Assembly (NCBI GenBank): GCA_903925985.1
Contig: CAIYHK010000176.1
Coordinates: 1 to 7,455, forward strand
DNA: 7,455 nucleotides
Direction: 5' to 3'
Source: an uncultured Actinomycetes bacterium
Lineage (GTDB): Bacteria; Actinomycetota; Acidimicrobiia; Acidimicrobiales; Ilumatobacteraceae
In this document: piece by piece, positions 1 through 5,800 of the stretch
How positions within the stretch are numbered: the stretch's first letter is position 1
Layout of the letters: every line of letters starts with the position of its first letter
The notes under the pieces: generated by a model
Databases searched by the model: none
What the model was told of the DNA's origin: nothing
The model's input: only the letters and a program-made list of their open reading frames with translations
Translations under genes and position numbers: made by a program

Positions 1-391
1 AAATCAAGTACCTCTCGTCGACTACCTAGTACTCGGCGACAAACCACATCTCGTAGCAAACGAATGCACCAAGTGCGGAGCACGGTTCTTTGACCGTCGC
101 AGCGCATGTGCAAGTTGCTCGAACACCGAATTCAAGAAGGTAGACGTTGCCACCGAAGGCACGCTCCAAACCTTCAGCATCGTGCACATGGCGGCTCCTG
201 GCCTACCCGTGCCCTTTGTTTCAGCGATCATCAACTGCGGTGGCACAAGCGTGCGTACCAATGTGATCAATATCGAAGCTAAGCCGGAGAACATCCAGCT
301 CGGCATGAAAGTGCGTCTTGCCACCTATTCAATGGGTGCAGATTCAGCAGGCACAGAAGCAATCGCATTCGGCTTTGAGCCAGCGAAGTAA
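1..391 (+). CDS. Zn-ribbon/OB-fold (DUF35) acyl-CoA-associated protein, 5' partial
   Basis: This is the 3' part of a gene that enters from the left; the first complete codon is at base 2 and 129 residues are visible before the TAA. Visible residues 20-39 hold a zinc ribbon with two CxxC knuckles (C22, C25, C36, C39). After it comes a beta-rich OB-fold part with the run TEGTLQTFSIVH followed by a PVPFVSAIINC strand. This order is typical of the DUF35 family, whose full length is about 130-150 residues, so probably only a few N-terminal residues are missing. DUF35 proteins are non-catalytic or accessory partners of thiolase-fold enzymes and help bind or pass on acyl-CoA. The next gene, 32 bases downstream, is a thiolase, which fits that role exactly. 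The physiological substrate cannot be read from the sequence. The family call is firm; the pathway is inferred. Confidence 0.9.
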   Translation, partial: NQVPLVDYLVLGDKPHLVANECTKCGARFFDRRSACASCSNTEFKKVDVATEGTLQTFSIVHMAAPGLPVPFVSAIINCGGTSVRTNVINIEAKPENIQLGMKVRLATYSMGADSAGTEAIAFGFEPAK

Positions 392-411
392 TCGAATAGG
401 GAAAAGGAACT

Positions 412-418
412 AAGGGGA
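412..418 (+). promoter_or_regulatory. Ribosome binding site of the thiolase gene
   Basis: The purine run AAGGGGA ends five bases before the ATG at 424, which supports that start. It lies in the 32-base gap after the DUF35 stop. The gap has no terminator-like hairpin, so the two genes are probably co-transcribed. Confidence 0.7.
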
Positions 419-423
419 AAGAA

Positions 424-1626
424 ATGGCAAGCAACGACGTATACATCCTCGGCATTTACATGACGAAGTTCGGCAAGCACTCCGATCGTGACGTGCTCGA
501 CCTCGGCTCTGAGGCGATTCTCAATGCACTCAAAGATGCTGGCGTCTCCATGAAAGACATGGGCGTAATGGCAGCTGGACAGTTGATGGGTGGCGTAGGT
601 ATCGCACAGCAGCTCCAAAAGCAGATCGGCCAGACGGGCATCCCGGCATACAACGTGACCAACGCCTGCGCCACTGGTGCAACTGCGATGCGTGTTGTTT
701 ACATGAGCATCGCTTCTGGCGAGTGCGACTACGGTCTCGCCGTTGGTGTTGAGAAGCTGGCAGGTGCTGGCCTTCTCGCTGGTGGTTCACGCGCCGACAG
801 CGGTGACACCTGGAAGCCACAAGGTCGTCAGGGTGCGATTGTCCCAACTGATGGTCTCATCGGAACTGACACCATGCCAGGCACATTCGCGCAGATTGGT
901 CTTGAGTATGGCCACCGCTACGGCGGGGTCACCTTTGAGGATTTCGCGAAGATCTCTGAGAAGAACCACTCCAACTCGGCACTCAACCCGTTGGCTGCTT
1001 ACCAGAAGGTGTTCACACTCGAAGAGATCATGAACGACATCATGATCTCTTACCCAAACACCCGCCCGATGTGCTCGGCTAACTGTGACGGTGCAGCCGC
1101 TGCAGTGCTCGTGAGTGGCGCAAAGTTGAAGACCCTGTCACGCGAGCAACAGCGCCGCGCAGTCAAGGTATCGGCATCGATTCTCACAACCGACCCATAC
1201 GAAGAGGCCTGCCAAGTGCTGCCGAACGTGAACACTCTCACAAAGCTCGCTGCAAAGCAGGGTTACGAGAAGGCCGGTATCGGACCAGAGGATCTCAACC
1301 TCGTTGAGCTTCACGACTGCTTCGCTACCGCTGAGCTCGTGCACTACGACAACCTCGGTCTTTGTCCCGAAGGTGGTGCGGTTGACTTCCTCCGCGCTGG
1401 CCATCCATACCGCACTGGCAAGACTCCAGTGAACGTTTCAGGCGGCCTGCAGTCCAAGGGTCACCCGATCGCTGCTACCGGCATCGCCAACATCTGGGAG
1501 ATCTGTCACCACCTTCGCGGTGAGGCTGGTCCGCGCCAGATCGAGGGTGCAAAGGTCGGTCTCGCGCACGTGATCGGTCTTGGTAACGCATGTGGCGTTC
1601 ACATCCTGGAGAAGTCGGCTCTCTAA
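424..1626 (+). CDS. SCP2-type thiolase (acetyl-CoA acetyltransferase / lipid-transfer protein family)
   Basis: A 400-residue thiolase-fold enzyme of normal family length. It is predicted to catalyse CoA-dependent cleavage, or the reverse condensation, of a 3-oxoacyl-CoA in the cytoplasm. The nucleophilic cysteine is C82 in NVTNACATGA. The second motif is HDCF at residues 297-300, the fingerprint that separates SCP2-type thiolases from the NEAF type. The GHP histidine motif is at 346-348 in GGLQSKGHPIAATG. The C-terminal loop reads GLGNACG (C390) instead of the classical CxGGGxG. All catalytic elements are present, so an active thiolase is more likely than one of the degenerate Ltp aldolases, although steroid side-chain Ltp proteins are close relatives. 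Its DUF35 neighbour just upstream is the usual complex partner. The ATG at 424 has a good ribosome binding site. Substrate chain length or ring structure is unknown. Confidence 0.93.
   Translation: MASNDVYILGIYMTKFGKHSDRDVLDLGSEAILNALKDAGVSMKDMGVMAAGQLMGGVGIAQQLQKQIGQTGIPAYNVTNACATGATAMRVVYMSIASGECDYGLAVGVEKLAGAGLLAGGSRADSGDTWKPQGRQGAIVPTDGLIGTDTMPGTFAQIGLEYGHRYGGVTFEDFAKISEKNHSNSALNPLAAYQKVFTLEEIMNDIMISYPNTRPMCSANCDGAAAAVLVSGAKLKTLSREQQRRAVKVSASILTTDPYEEACQVLPNVNTLTKLAAKQGYEKAGIGPEDLNLVELHDCFATAELVHYDNLGLCPEGGAVDFLRAGHPYRTGKTPVNVSGGLQSKGHPIAATGIANIWEICHHLRGEAGPRQIEGAKVGLAHVIGLGNACGVHILEKSAL
1022..1051 (+). repeat. 12-bp perfect inverted repeat with 6-base loop inside the thiolase gene
   Basis: The arm AAGAGATCATGA (1022-1033) and its exact reverse complement TCATGATCTCTT (1040-1051) flank the loop ACGACA. 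The stretch codes for EEIMNDIMIS around thiolase residues 200-209, where a repeated Ile-Met pair partly explains the symmetry. It has no T-tract and sits mid-gene, so it is not a terminator. Function unknown. Confidence 0.6.
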
Positions 1627-1635
1627 CAAAGCCGC

Positions 1636-1642
1636 AAGAGGA
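1636..1642 (+). promoter_or_regulatory. Ribosome binding site of the DinB-family gene
   Basis: AAGAGGA lies eight bases before the GTG at 1651 and decides in favour of that non-ATG start. It is in the 24-base gap after the thiolase stop, so transcription from the thiolase operon probably continues into this gene. Confidence 0.65.
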
Positions 1643-1650
1643 CGTCGTTC

Positions 1651-2220
1651 GTGTCGGCTTTCGCACTTGACTCAATTCGAAATCGGGTTCGTGGCCTGCA
1701 TTCGCTTTGGGTCGAGGCAGCCGACACGATGGACACCGAGCACGTAAACCACTACGAGCGACCCGGTGTATTACCGATCGCATTCACAGTGCATCACGCG
1801 ATCAATATTGAGGACTCCTCGGTCAATTTCTTGATGCGTGGCCAACTCCCGATTTGGCATCGGGATGGCTGGGCGTCACGTACCTCGGTTGCCATTGACA
1901 ATCACGGCAAAGAACTCACCGTCACTGAGATGGAGAGCCAACGCATTGGCAATTGGACTGCATACAAGGAGTACATGCACACGGTGTTTGCAGAGACCGA
2001 ATCTTGGCTTGAATCACTTGCACCAACCGATCTCGAGACAGTGCTGTTTAACGGCGAGTTCCCAGACATGTTCAAGAAGGCATACATCGCCCGCGTGGTG
2101 CAGGACCAGATCCGTTTGGTTGACGCGATTGAGTGCTGGGTGTTCCAGCACGGCATCCGCCACATGGGTGAGTTGGAACATGCCCGAGCCCTAGTTGGGC
2201 TCGGGGGCATGACCTCTTAG
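1651..2220 (+). CDS. DinB-family putative metal-dependent protein
   Basis: A 189-residue protein starting at GTG. It looks like a four-helix DinB/YfiT-type protein. The likely metal ligands are a histidine near the end of the first helical segment (H48 or H49 in FTVHHAIN) and an HxxxH pair late in the protein (H167 and H171 in FQHGIRHMGELEH). This His triad is the family hallmark. DinB-like proteins include thiol-dependent transferases or isomerases (mycothiol or bacillithiol users) and many members of unknown activity. The founding Bacillus gene is DNA-damage inducible, but its biochemical role is unclear. Here the stop TAG at 2218-2220 shares its last base with the GTG start of an AlkB-type dioxygenase, so translation of the two is probably coupled. 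The last dozen codons form a strong hairpin. Family call good; activity and substrate not known. Confidence 0.8.
   Translation: MSAFALDSIRNRVRGLHSLWVEAADTMDTEHVNHYERPGVLPIAFTVHHAINIEDSSVNFLMRGQLPIWHRDGWASRTSVAIDNHGKELTVTEMESQRIGNWTAYKEYMHTVFAETESWLESLAPTDLETVLFNGEFPDMFKKAYIARVVQDQIRLVDAIECWVFQHGIRHMGELEHARALVGLGGMTS
2179..2211 (+). promoter_or_regulatory. Strong GC-rich RNA hairpin at the dinB-like/alkB-like junction
   Basis: The left arm CATGCCCGAGCCC (2179-2191) and right arm (2197-2211) fold into a 9-bp perfect stem, CCCGAGCCC with GGGCTCGGG, closed by the loop TAGTT. A two-G bulge (2206-2207) then precedes four more pairs, CATG with CATG. It ends eight bases before the downstream GTG at 2220. 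No run of T follows, so it is not a standard intrinsic terminator. The G-rich right arm is the only Shine-Dalgarno-like sequence before the GTG and would be hidden in the stem until a ribosome finishing the upstream gene opens it. The structure is seen in the sequence; the coupling or attenuation role is inference. Confidence 0.55.
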
Positions 2221-2819
2221 TGGAAAACTGGTTTCCTCACAAAGAGTCGAGGAACTTGTTGCCTTACGACGGTGAGATCGATCTCTTTGAGGACGCGGTC
2301 GACTCCCCGGACACCAGACTCGTTCAACTCATTGAGGGCTTGGCCTGGGCACAACAGCAAATTGTTGTATTCAATCGCCTCCACAACGAGCCACGATTAT
2401 CGGCTTGGTATGGCGATCCAGATTGTTCATACACGTACTCCGGAATCACATTGATCCCCAAACCCTGGGTGGAGCCGTTACACACCATCAAGAAGGCTTG
2501 TGAGGAACTAAGCGGCACGAGTTTCAACTCGGTGTTGGCAAATCTTTACCGAGACGGAAACGACTCCATGGGATGGCACGCCGACAACGAACCCGAACTC
2601 GGCCCCAATCCAACTATCGCCTCCGTCAGTTTCGGCGCTGAGCGTCGCTTTGATCTGCGACATCGGATCAGCAATGAAAAGGTGCAGATCGTTCTGCCTC
2701 ATGGCTCGATCTTGGTGATGTCTGGTGAAACCCAGTCGCACTGGATGCATGCAATTGCTAAAACCAAGAAAGTGCGCGAACCACGCGTCAATCTCACTTA
2801 CAGGATGATTCAAATTTGA
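2220..2819 (+). CDS. AlkB-family Fe(II)/2-oxoglutarate-dependent dioxygenase
   Basis: A 199-residue protein starting at GTG. It is predicted to remove alkyl groups (such as 1-methyladenine and 3-methylcytosine) from DNA or RNA by oxidative dealkylation. The iron ligands are visible: H120 and D122 in MGWHADNE, and H177 in SHWMHAI. The 2-oxoglutarate-binding RxNxTxR motif is complete at residues 189-195 (RVNLTYR). Upstream are the substrate-lid run AWYGD-x4-YTYSG (residues 62-75) and the NLYRDG strand at 108-113. This arrangement is closer to the ALKBH2/3-like bacterial branch than to E. coli AlkB, and all catalytic residues are intact. The start shares one base with the stop of the DinB-family gene, and no free Shine-Dalgarno is visible, so translation probably depends on the upstream gene. 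The stop lies one base from that of the convergent AIM24-family gene. Confidence 0.93.
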   Translation: MENWFPHKESRNLLPYDGEIDLFEDAVDSPDTRLVQLIEGLAWAQQQIVVFNRLHNEPRLSAWYGDPDCSYTYSGITLIPKPWVEPLHTIKKACEELSGTSFNSVLANLYRDGNDSMGWHADNEPELGPNPTIASVSFGAERRFDLRHRISNEKVQIVLPHGSILVMSGETQSHWMHAIAKTKKVREPRVNLTYRMIQI

Positions 2820-2820
2820 A

Positions 2821-3546
2821 TCAATCGCGGCTGAACAATCCTCCGAGTGATGCCGCTGGTCCAGATGAACCATTTGAACTTCCAAGCGCAGCCTGGATCC
2901 AACCGAGGAACTCATTGGGATTACGTGACTGCACTAGCACTCGGCCCGGACCTGTGAAATCAAATACCAAGCCTTCACCGGTCTTCACCATTTGCACAAT
3001 CCCACCCGTAGCTTTTCGCAATGACATCTGAACGGATGCGTCATAGGCCACCATGTGGCCAGTATCAACAGTGATCTTTTCGCCAGGTGCAAGGTTCCAA
3101 GTTTCAAGTGCGCCATAACACGCGATCACAATCGGACCACTGCCAGAAGCATGCATGATGAATCCACCTTCAGAACCAAAAAAGTTCTTGAAGCCACCCC
3201 ACTTGGTATCAATGTTCACGGTTAGCGCCGATGCCAGCCATGAGCCGCGCTGAACCACGAGCCCCTCGGCTGGGGTGTCGAGCACAATCACATCGCCTGC
3301 GAGCCGTGGGGCGACATCAACGAATCCGCCTTGGGGTGGGGCCTTATATGTGGTCAAAAAGAATGATTCCCCACCTAGTGCGGCCCGCTTTAGCGACTTC
3401 AGTACACCGCCTTCGGCCTTTGCCTCAAGCACAACACCGTCAGAAGTGGCCATCATGGCACCAGCTTCGGCGCGAACGGTCTCATTGGGTTCGAGGGTCA
3501 ATCGGGCGATACCAAAGGCGGGAGCATTACGAATTTCAATCTGCAT
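2821..3546 (-). CDS. AIM24 / TIGR00266 family protein
   Basis: A 241-residue protein on the - strand. It resembles the AIM24/TIGR00266 (DUF124) family of beta-rich proteins. These lack catalytic motifs; the yeast member is mitochondrial and affects cristae and respiratory complexes, while the bacterial role is not established. Visible family hallmarks are the MQIEIRN start, LGGESFFLTTYKA (residues 58-69), APRLAGDVIVLD (79-90), QRGSWLAS (99-106), a Gly-rich GSEGGFIMHASGSG stretch (124-137), VAYDAS (166-171) and GPGRVLVQSRNP near residues 199-210. The last 20 residues are a Gly/Ser-rich low-complexity tail. I chose the ATG at 3546; a TTG two codons upstream (3552) is less likely because homologues begin with the MQ-EIRN pattern. 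No clear ribosome binding site is visible. It is divergent from the NUDIX gene and convergent with the AlkB gene. No signal peptide or membrane segment. Confidence 0.85.
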   Translation of the reverse strand: MQIEIRNAPAFGIARLTLEPNETVRAEAGAMMATSDGVVLEAKAEGGVLKSLKRAALGGESFFLTTYKAPPQGGFVDVAPRLAGDVIVLDTPAEGLVVQRGSWLASALTVNIDTKWGGFKNFFGSEGGFIMHASGSGPIVIACYGALETWNLAPGEKITVDTGHMVAYDASVQMSLRKATGGIVQMVKTGEGLVFDFTGPGRVLVQSRNPNEFLGWIQAALGSSNGSSGPAASLGGLFSRD

Positions 3547-3620
3547 ACCCAATGCTTAGCACCACAAATTGCCCGACTGAATAAAACAGTCCAGTTGCAC
3601 CGTAAAATAAGGATATGGGT
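3547..3620. promoter_or_regulatory. Divergent spacer between the AIM24 and NUDIX genes
   Basis: These 74 bases separate two divergent genes and must hold the promoter of each. On the + strand, TAAAAT at 3603-3608 is a good -10 hexamer (TANNNT); no convincing -35 element lies 16-18 bases upstream. Its last T is seven bases before the A of the ATG at 3615, the spacing expected for leaderless transcripts in actinobacteria. On the - strand I see no clear -10/-35 pair. I see no strong operator palindrome in the spacer. Confidence 0.45.
3609..3613 (+). promoter_or_regulatory. Shine-Dalgarno favouring the second NUDIX ATG
   Basis: AAGGA lies one base before the ATG at 3615, too close to serve it, but seven bases before the in-frame ATG at 3621, which is ideal. 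This favours 3621 if the transcript has a leader. It conflicts with the leaderless reading from the overlapping -10 box. Confidence 0.55.
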
Positions 3621-4091
3621 ATGCGCGACGGTGACGGCTGGGTGTTGTGTCATTGTTCCCGCCACCACTGGGGGCTTTACGGCGCAGCTGGCCTTCTCGT
3701 AGTGCGCAGAGATCTTGAAGAGCCACATGTCCTACTGCAATTGCGAGCCGCTTGGACTCATGGTGGTGGCACCTGGGCAATCCCTGGCGGTGCACTTGAT
3801 TCACATGAGTCACCCGTTGAAGCTGCGATTCGTGAAGCCGAGGAAGAAGCCGGGATCCTTTCCCACCATTTAGAAGTCAAAGGCATCTACTCAGATGACC
3901 ACGGGAACTGGCGCTACGACACGGTAATTGCCCATGCACATTCCGATGCTGGTGCGCGCCTTGCAAATCACGAAGCTGACGATTTTCGTTGGGTAATGCT
4001 GCACGAGGTTCCAGATCATGATCTGCATCCAGGGCTACGAAGTTCATGGGACTCCGTGCACGCTCATGTGCTCCAAACTCTGGGTGACTAA
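3621..4091 (+). CDS. NUDIX hydrolase
   Basis: A 156-residue NUDIX protein (158 if the ATG at 3615 is used). The family hydrolyses nucleoside diphosphates linked to another group, such as oxidised dNTPs, ADP-ribose or other NDP-X compounds, using Mg2+. Counting from the ATG at 3621, the full Nudix box runs from G57 to I79. It matches Gx5Ex7REUxEExGU: the first Glu is E63, then R71 E72, the metal-binding pair E75 E76, and G78. N-terminal to it is a short segment with two Cys and two His followed by WGLYGAAGLLVV, a pattern I associate with actinobacterial NUDIX proteins. The substrate cannot be told from the box alone; the N-terminus fits a small MutT-like housecleaning enzyme. A GNAT gene follows after 8 bases and is probably co-transcribed. 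The preferred start rests on the AAGGA at 3609-3613. Confidence 0.9.
   Translation: MRDGDGWVLCHCSRHHWGLYGAAGLLVVRRDLEEPHVLLQLRAAWTHGGGTWAIPGGALDSHESPVEAAIREAEEEAGILSHHLEVKGIYSDDHGNWRYDTVIAHAHSDAGARLANHEADDFRWVMLHEVPDHDLHPGLRSSWDSVHAHVLQTLGD
4012..4025 (+). repeat. 14-bp perfect palindrome in the NUDIX gene
   Basis: CAGATCATGATCTG reads the same on both strands. It codes for part of VPDHDLH near the NUDIX C-terminus. Its AGATCATGATCT core resembles the inverted-repeat arms in the thiolase gene. A palindrome of this length can easily arise by chance in a window this size. Confidence 0.4.
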
Positions 4092-4099
4092 CGATTCAT

Positions 4100-4567
4100 T
4101 TGAAAATCATTCCGATTCCACTGGATTTAGTGATTCGAAACAGGGTTGCTAGCTGGAGTCATCGAGCTTGGAGCATTGACTTCCCCGGCGACACTGAACA
4201 GACGTACTTAGATCTGTATGAGCAATCGTCACACGATGCGAGTGCTCTCCCCTACGTTTGCATTGCAATCGCTGATGATGGGGTTGTTATCGGAACAGCA
4301 ACACTTGTCGGTGACGACGAGTTGCCAGGTTTTGAAGATTTAAGCCCATGGCTTGCAGCAGTTTGGGTGGAACCCGAGCATCGGAGTGCCGGCGTAGCAA
4401 ATGCAATGGTTAACCACATCGAAGAGAAGGCATCTGAACTCGGTTACAAAAACTTGAATTTGTACACACATGATCAACAGGACTGGTATCTGCGTCATCA
4501 TTGGAAAATTGTGGGTACCGGCACGCTTGCTCACCATGCAGTCACGGTGATGCAGAAGGCCCTTTAG
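4100..4567 (+). CDS. GNAT-family N-acetyltransferase
   Basis: A 155-residue protein predicted to move an acetyl group from acetyl-CoA to an amine on a small molecule or protein in the cytoplasm. The GNAT core is visible: a beta-strand pair VCIAIADDGVVIGTATLVG (residues 53-71), then motif A with beta-4 LAAVWVEPEHR (85-95) and the pyrophosphate-binding loop RSAGVA (R95-x-x-G98-x-A100), then helix NAMVNHIEEKASELG. Beta-5 is NLNLYTHD, followed by the WYLRHHWKIVG segment of motif B, where Y130 is the likely general acid. The start is TTG at 4100; an in-frame TGA at 4085-4087 rules out any start further upstream. No Shine-Dalgarno is visible, so it probably relies on coupling to the NUDIX gene, which ends 8 bases before it. 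Its TAG overlaps the stop of the convergent MFS gene. Substrate unknown. Confidence 0.88.
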   Translation: MKIIPIPLDLVIRNRVASWSHRAWSIDFPGDTEQTYLDLYEQSSHDASALPYVCIAIADDGVVIGTATLVGDDELPGFEDLSPWLAAVWVEPEHRSAGVANAMVNHIEEKASELGYKNLNLYTHDQQDWYLRHHWKIVGTGTLAHHAVTVMQKAL

Positions 4568-5790
4568 GAGTCTGTGGTCACAGCTTCCGGCAAATGACGC
4601 ACTTCCCGAGCGCTAAAGCACAGAAGCGTCGCGATCACTGCAATTACGGATCCCGCAATCAAGGCCGTCGACGGGCTCGTGCGTGCCGCTAACGGCCCAG
4701 CAATAACAAGCCCGAGTGGCACGAGAATGTTTGAGCCAAGTGCGTCATAGGAAAAAACCCGCGAAAGTGATCCGGTCGGAATGCGCGACTGCACCGCGGT
4801 CATCCAAAGAACCGCGAAGATATCAATTCCAACACCAGCCATGAATGCAAAAGGCACCACAACGAGAATTGGTGGATGGAGCCCGATCACAAACATGAAG
4901 ACTGATGGCAAGAGAATTGCGATCATGGCAGACCGCATTGGTTGGCGGGGTCGATACTTCAAAGCCAACACCACGCCAAACAGCATTCCAAGACTCTCTG
5001 AGCCCATCACAATTCCCCAATCACGGGCACCGTGATACACGCGGTCAAATTGCAATGGACCAAGAACGGTGATAACTGATTCGAACGCCATATTGATAAA
5101 AGCAAACGACGCGATCACAGCAATAACCCACTGTCGCGAGACCACCTCACGCCAACCATGGACGAGGTCATCCAACATCGTGACTTCTTTTGTTTCTTTT
5201 GGCGGAGTATTACCGACACGAATCGCCAAGACAAGGAGTCCTGCGCCAACAAACGAAGCCCCATCGATAAGCAGGGCCCACTCCGGCCCAGCAAACGCAA
5301 CGATTGACCCACCAAGAAAGGCTCCAATGATGTTGCCGAAGTTCGCCATGAATCCCATCATCGAATTCGCTGACTGCAACTGGTGTTCCTGAATAATTTC
5401 TGGCATCAGACCACCGAATGCCGGCCACCACATCGCAACACCAATTCCAAAAAACACATTTGTTAGACACAGCAACGGCACTGTTGCGGTATCGGTCATA
5501 AACAGCAGTGCTTGGATCACCGTGATTGCTGCAGCAATCAAGTCCATGCCACCAACTAGAAGCGTTCGTTTGACACGGTCGGCAATGACACCACCAAACA
5601 GCATCAAGAGAATCATCGGCACCCACACCGAGAACATCACAATGCTGAGCGAAAATTCATTCGTGCCTTCAAGTTCGAGAACTCCAAAGGACATCGCAAT
5701 CGGCGACATACCGTTGCCGATGTTCGATAAGAATCGTGCTGTGATCAGTTTTTTGTAGTCGCCAACACCGACGAGTTCCCTAATGCCCAT
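4564..5790 (-). CDS. MFS transporter, exporter-like (enterobactin-exporter/multidrug type)
   Basis: A 408-residue membrane protein of the Major Facilitator Superfamily. Proton-coupled efflux is the usual activity of this subgroup (MFS_3, related to EntS and macrolide or multidrug exporters). About 12 hydrophobic segments fit the sequence. The family motif A loop is seen after the second one as GGVIADRVKR (residues 66-75). A hydrophilic central loop (about 191-220, PPKETKEVTM and following) divides the two six-helix halves. I start at the ATG at 5790, ten bases after the stop of the OppF-type gene. The frame is open back to 5997, but that part overlaps the ATPase gene and encodes no transporter sequence. 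No Shine-Dalgarno is visible, so re-initiation after the ATPase gene is likely. Its stop overlaps the GNAT stop (4564-4567). Substrate unknown; co-transcription with a peptide importer hints at peptides or peptide-like compounds, which is inference only. Confidence 0.87.
   Translation of the reverse strand: MGIRELVGVGDYKKLITARFLSNIGNGMSPIAMSFGVLELEGTNEFSLSIVMFSVWVPMILLMLFGGVIADRVKRTLLVGGMDLIAAAITVIQALLFMTDTATVPLLCLTNVFFGIGVAMWWPAFGGLMPEIIQEHQLQSANSMMGFMANFGNIIGAFLGGSIVAFAGPEWALLIDGASFVGAGLLVLAIRVGNTPPKETKEVTMLDDLVHGWREVVSRQWVIAVIASFAFINMAFESVITVLGPLQFDRVYHGARDWGIVMGSESLGMLFGVVLALKYRPRQPMRSAMIAILLPSVFMFVIGLHPPILVVVPFAFMAGVGIDIFAVLWMTAVQSRIPTGSLSRVFSYDALGSNILVPLGLVIAGPLAARTSPSTALIAGSVIAVIATLLCFSAREVRHLPEAVTTDS
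5523..5540 (-). repeat. 18-bp perfect palindrome in the MFS gene
   Basis: The sequence TGATTGCTGCAGCAATCA is its own reverse complement. On the coding strand it covers most of a Leu-Ile-Ala-Ala-Ala-Ile-Thr run inside a membrane helix (around residues 84-90), so the symmetry may come from the protein sequence. No regulatory role is evident this far inside a gene. Confidence 0.45.
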
Positions 5791-5800
5791 AGCGACTAGT

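Noticed and set aside
118..136. Possible SOS (LexA) box with TCGAAC near the DUF35 zinc ribbon
   Set aside because: The left half TCGAAC is present, but the right half reads GAATTC rather than GTTCGA, and the site lies in coding sequence far from the repair gene.
2179..2211. Intrinsic terminator after the DinB-like gene
   Set aside because: The stem is strong but no T-run follows, and a co-directional gene starts within eight bases; kept as a regulatory hairpin instead.
2508..2915. 135-residue open frame on the - strand opposite the AlkB gene
   Set aside because: It is a shadow of the AlkB reading frame with no recognisable motif, and it overlaps the end of the AIM24 gene.
3547..3552. TTG start of the AIM24 gene at 3552
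   Set aside because: Only two codons before an ATG that matches the family's MQ-EIRN beginning; neither has a Shine-Dalgarno, so the ATG is preferred.
4012..4025. Operator site at the 14-bp palindrome in the NUDIX gene
   Set aside because: A perfect 14-bp palindrome is expected at close to chance frequency in a window of this length and lies near the end of a gene, away from any promoter.
5210..5626. 138-residue open frame inside the MFS gene, same strand
   Set aside because: A Trp- and Cys-rich product typical of an out-of-frame reading of a membrane protein gene; no domain pattern.
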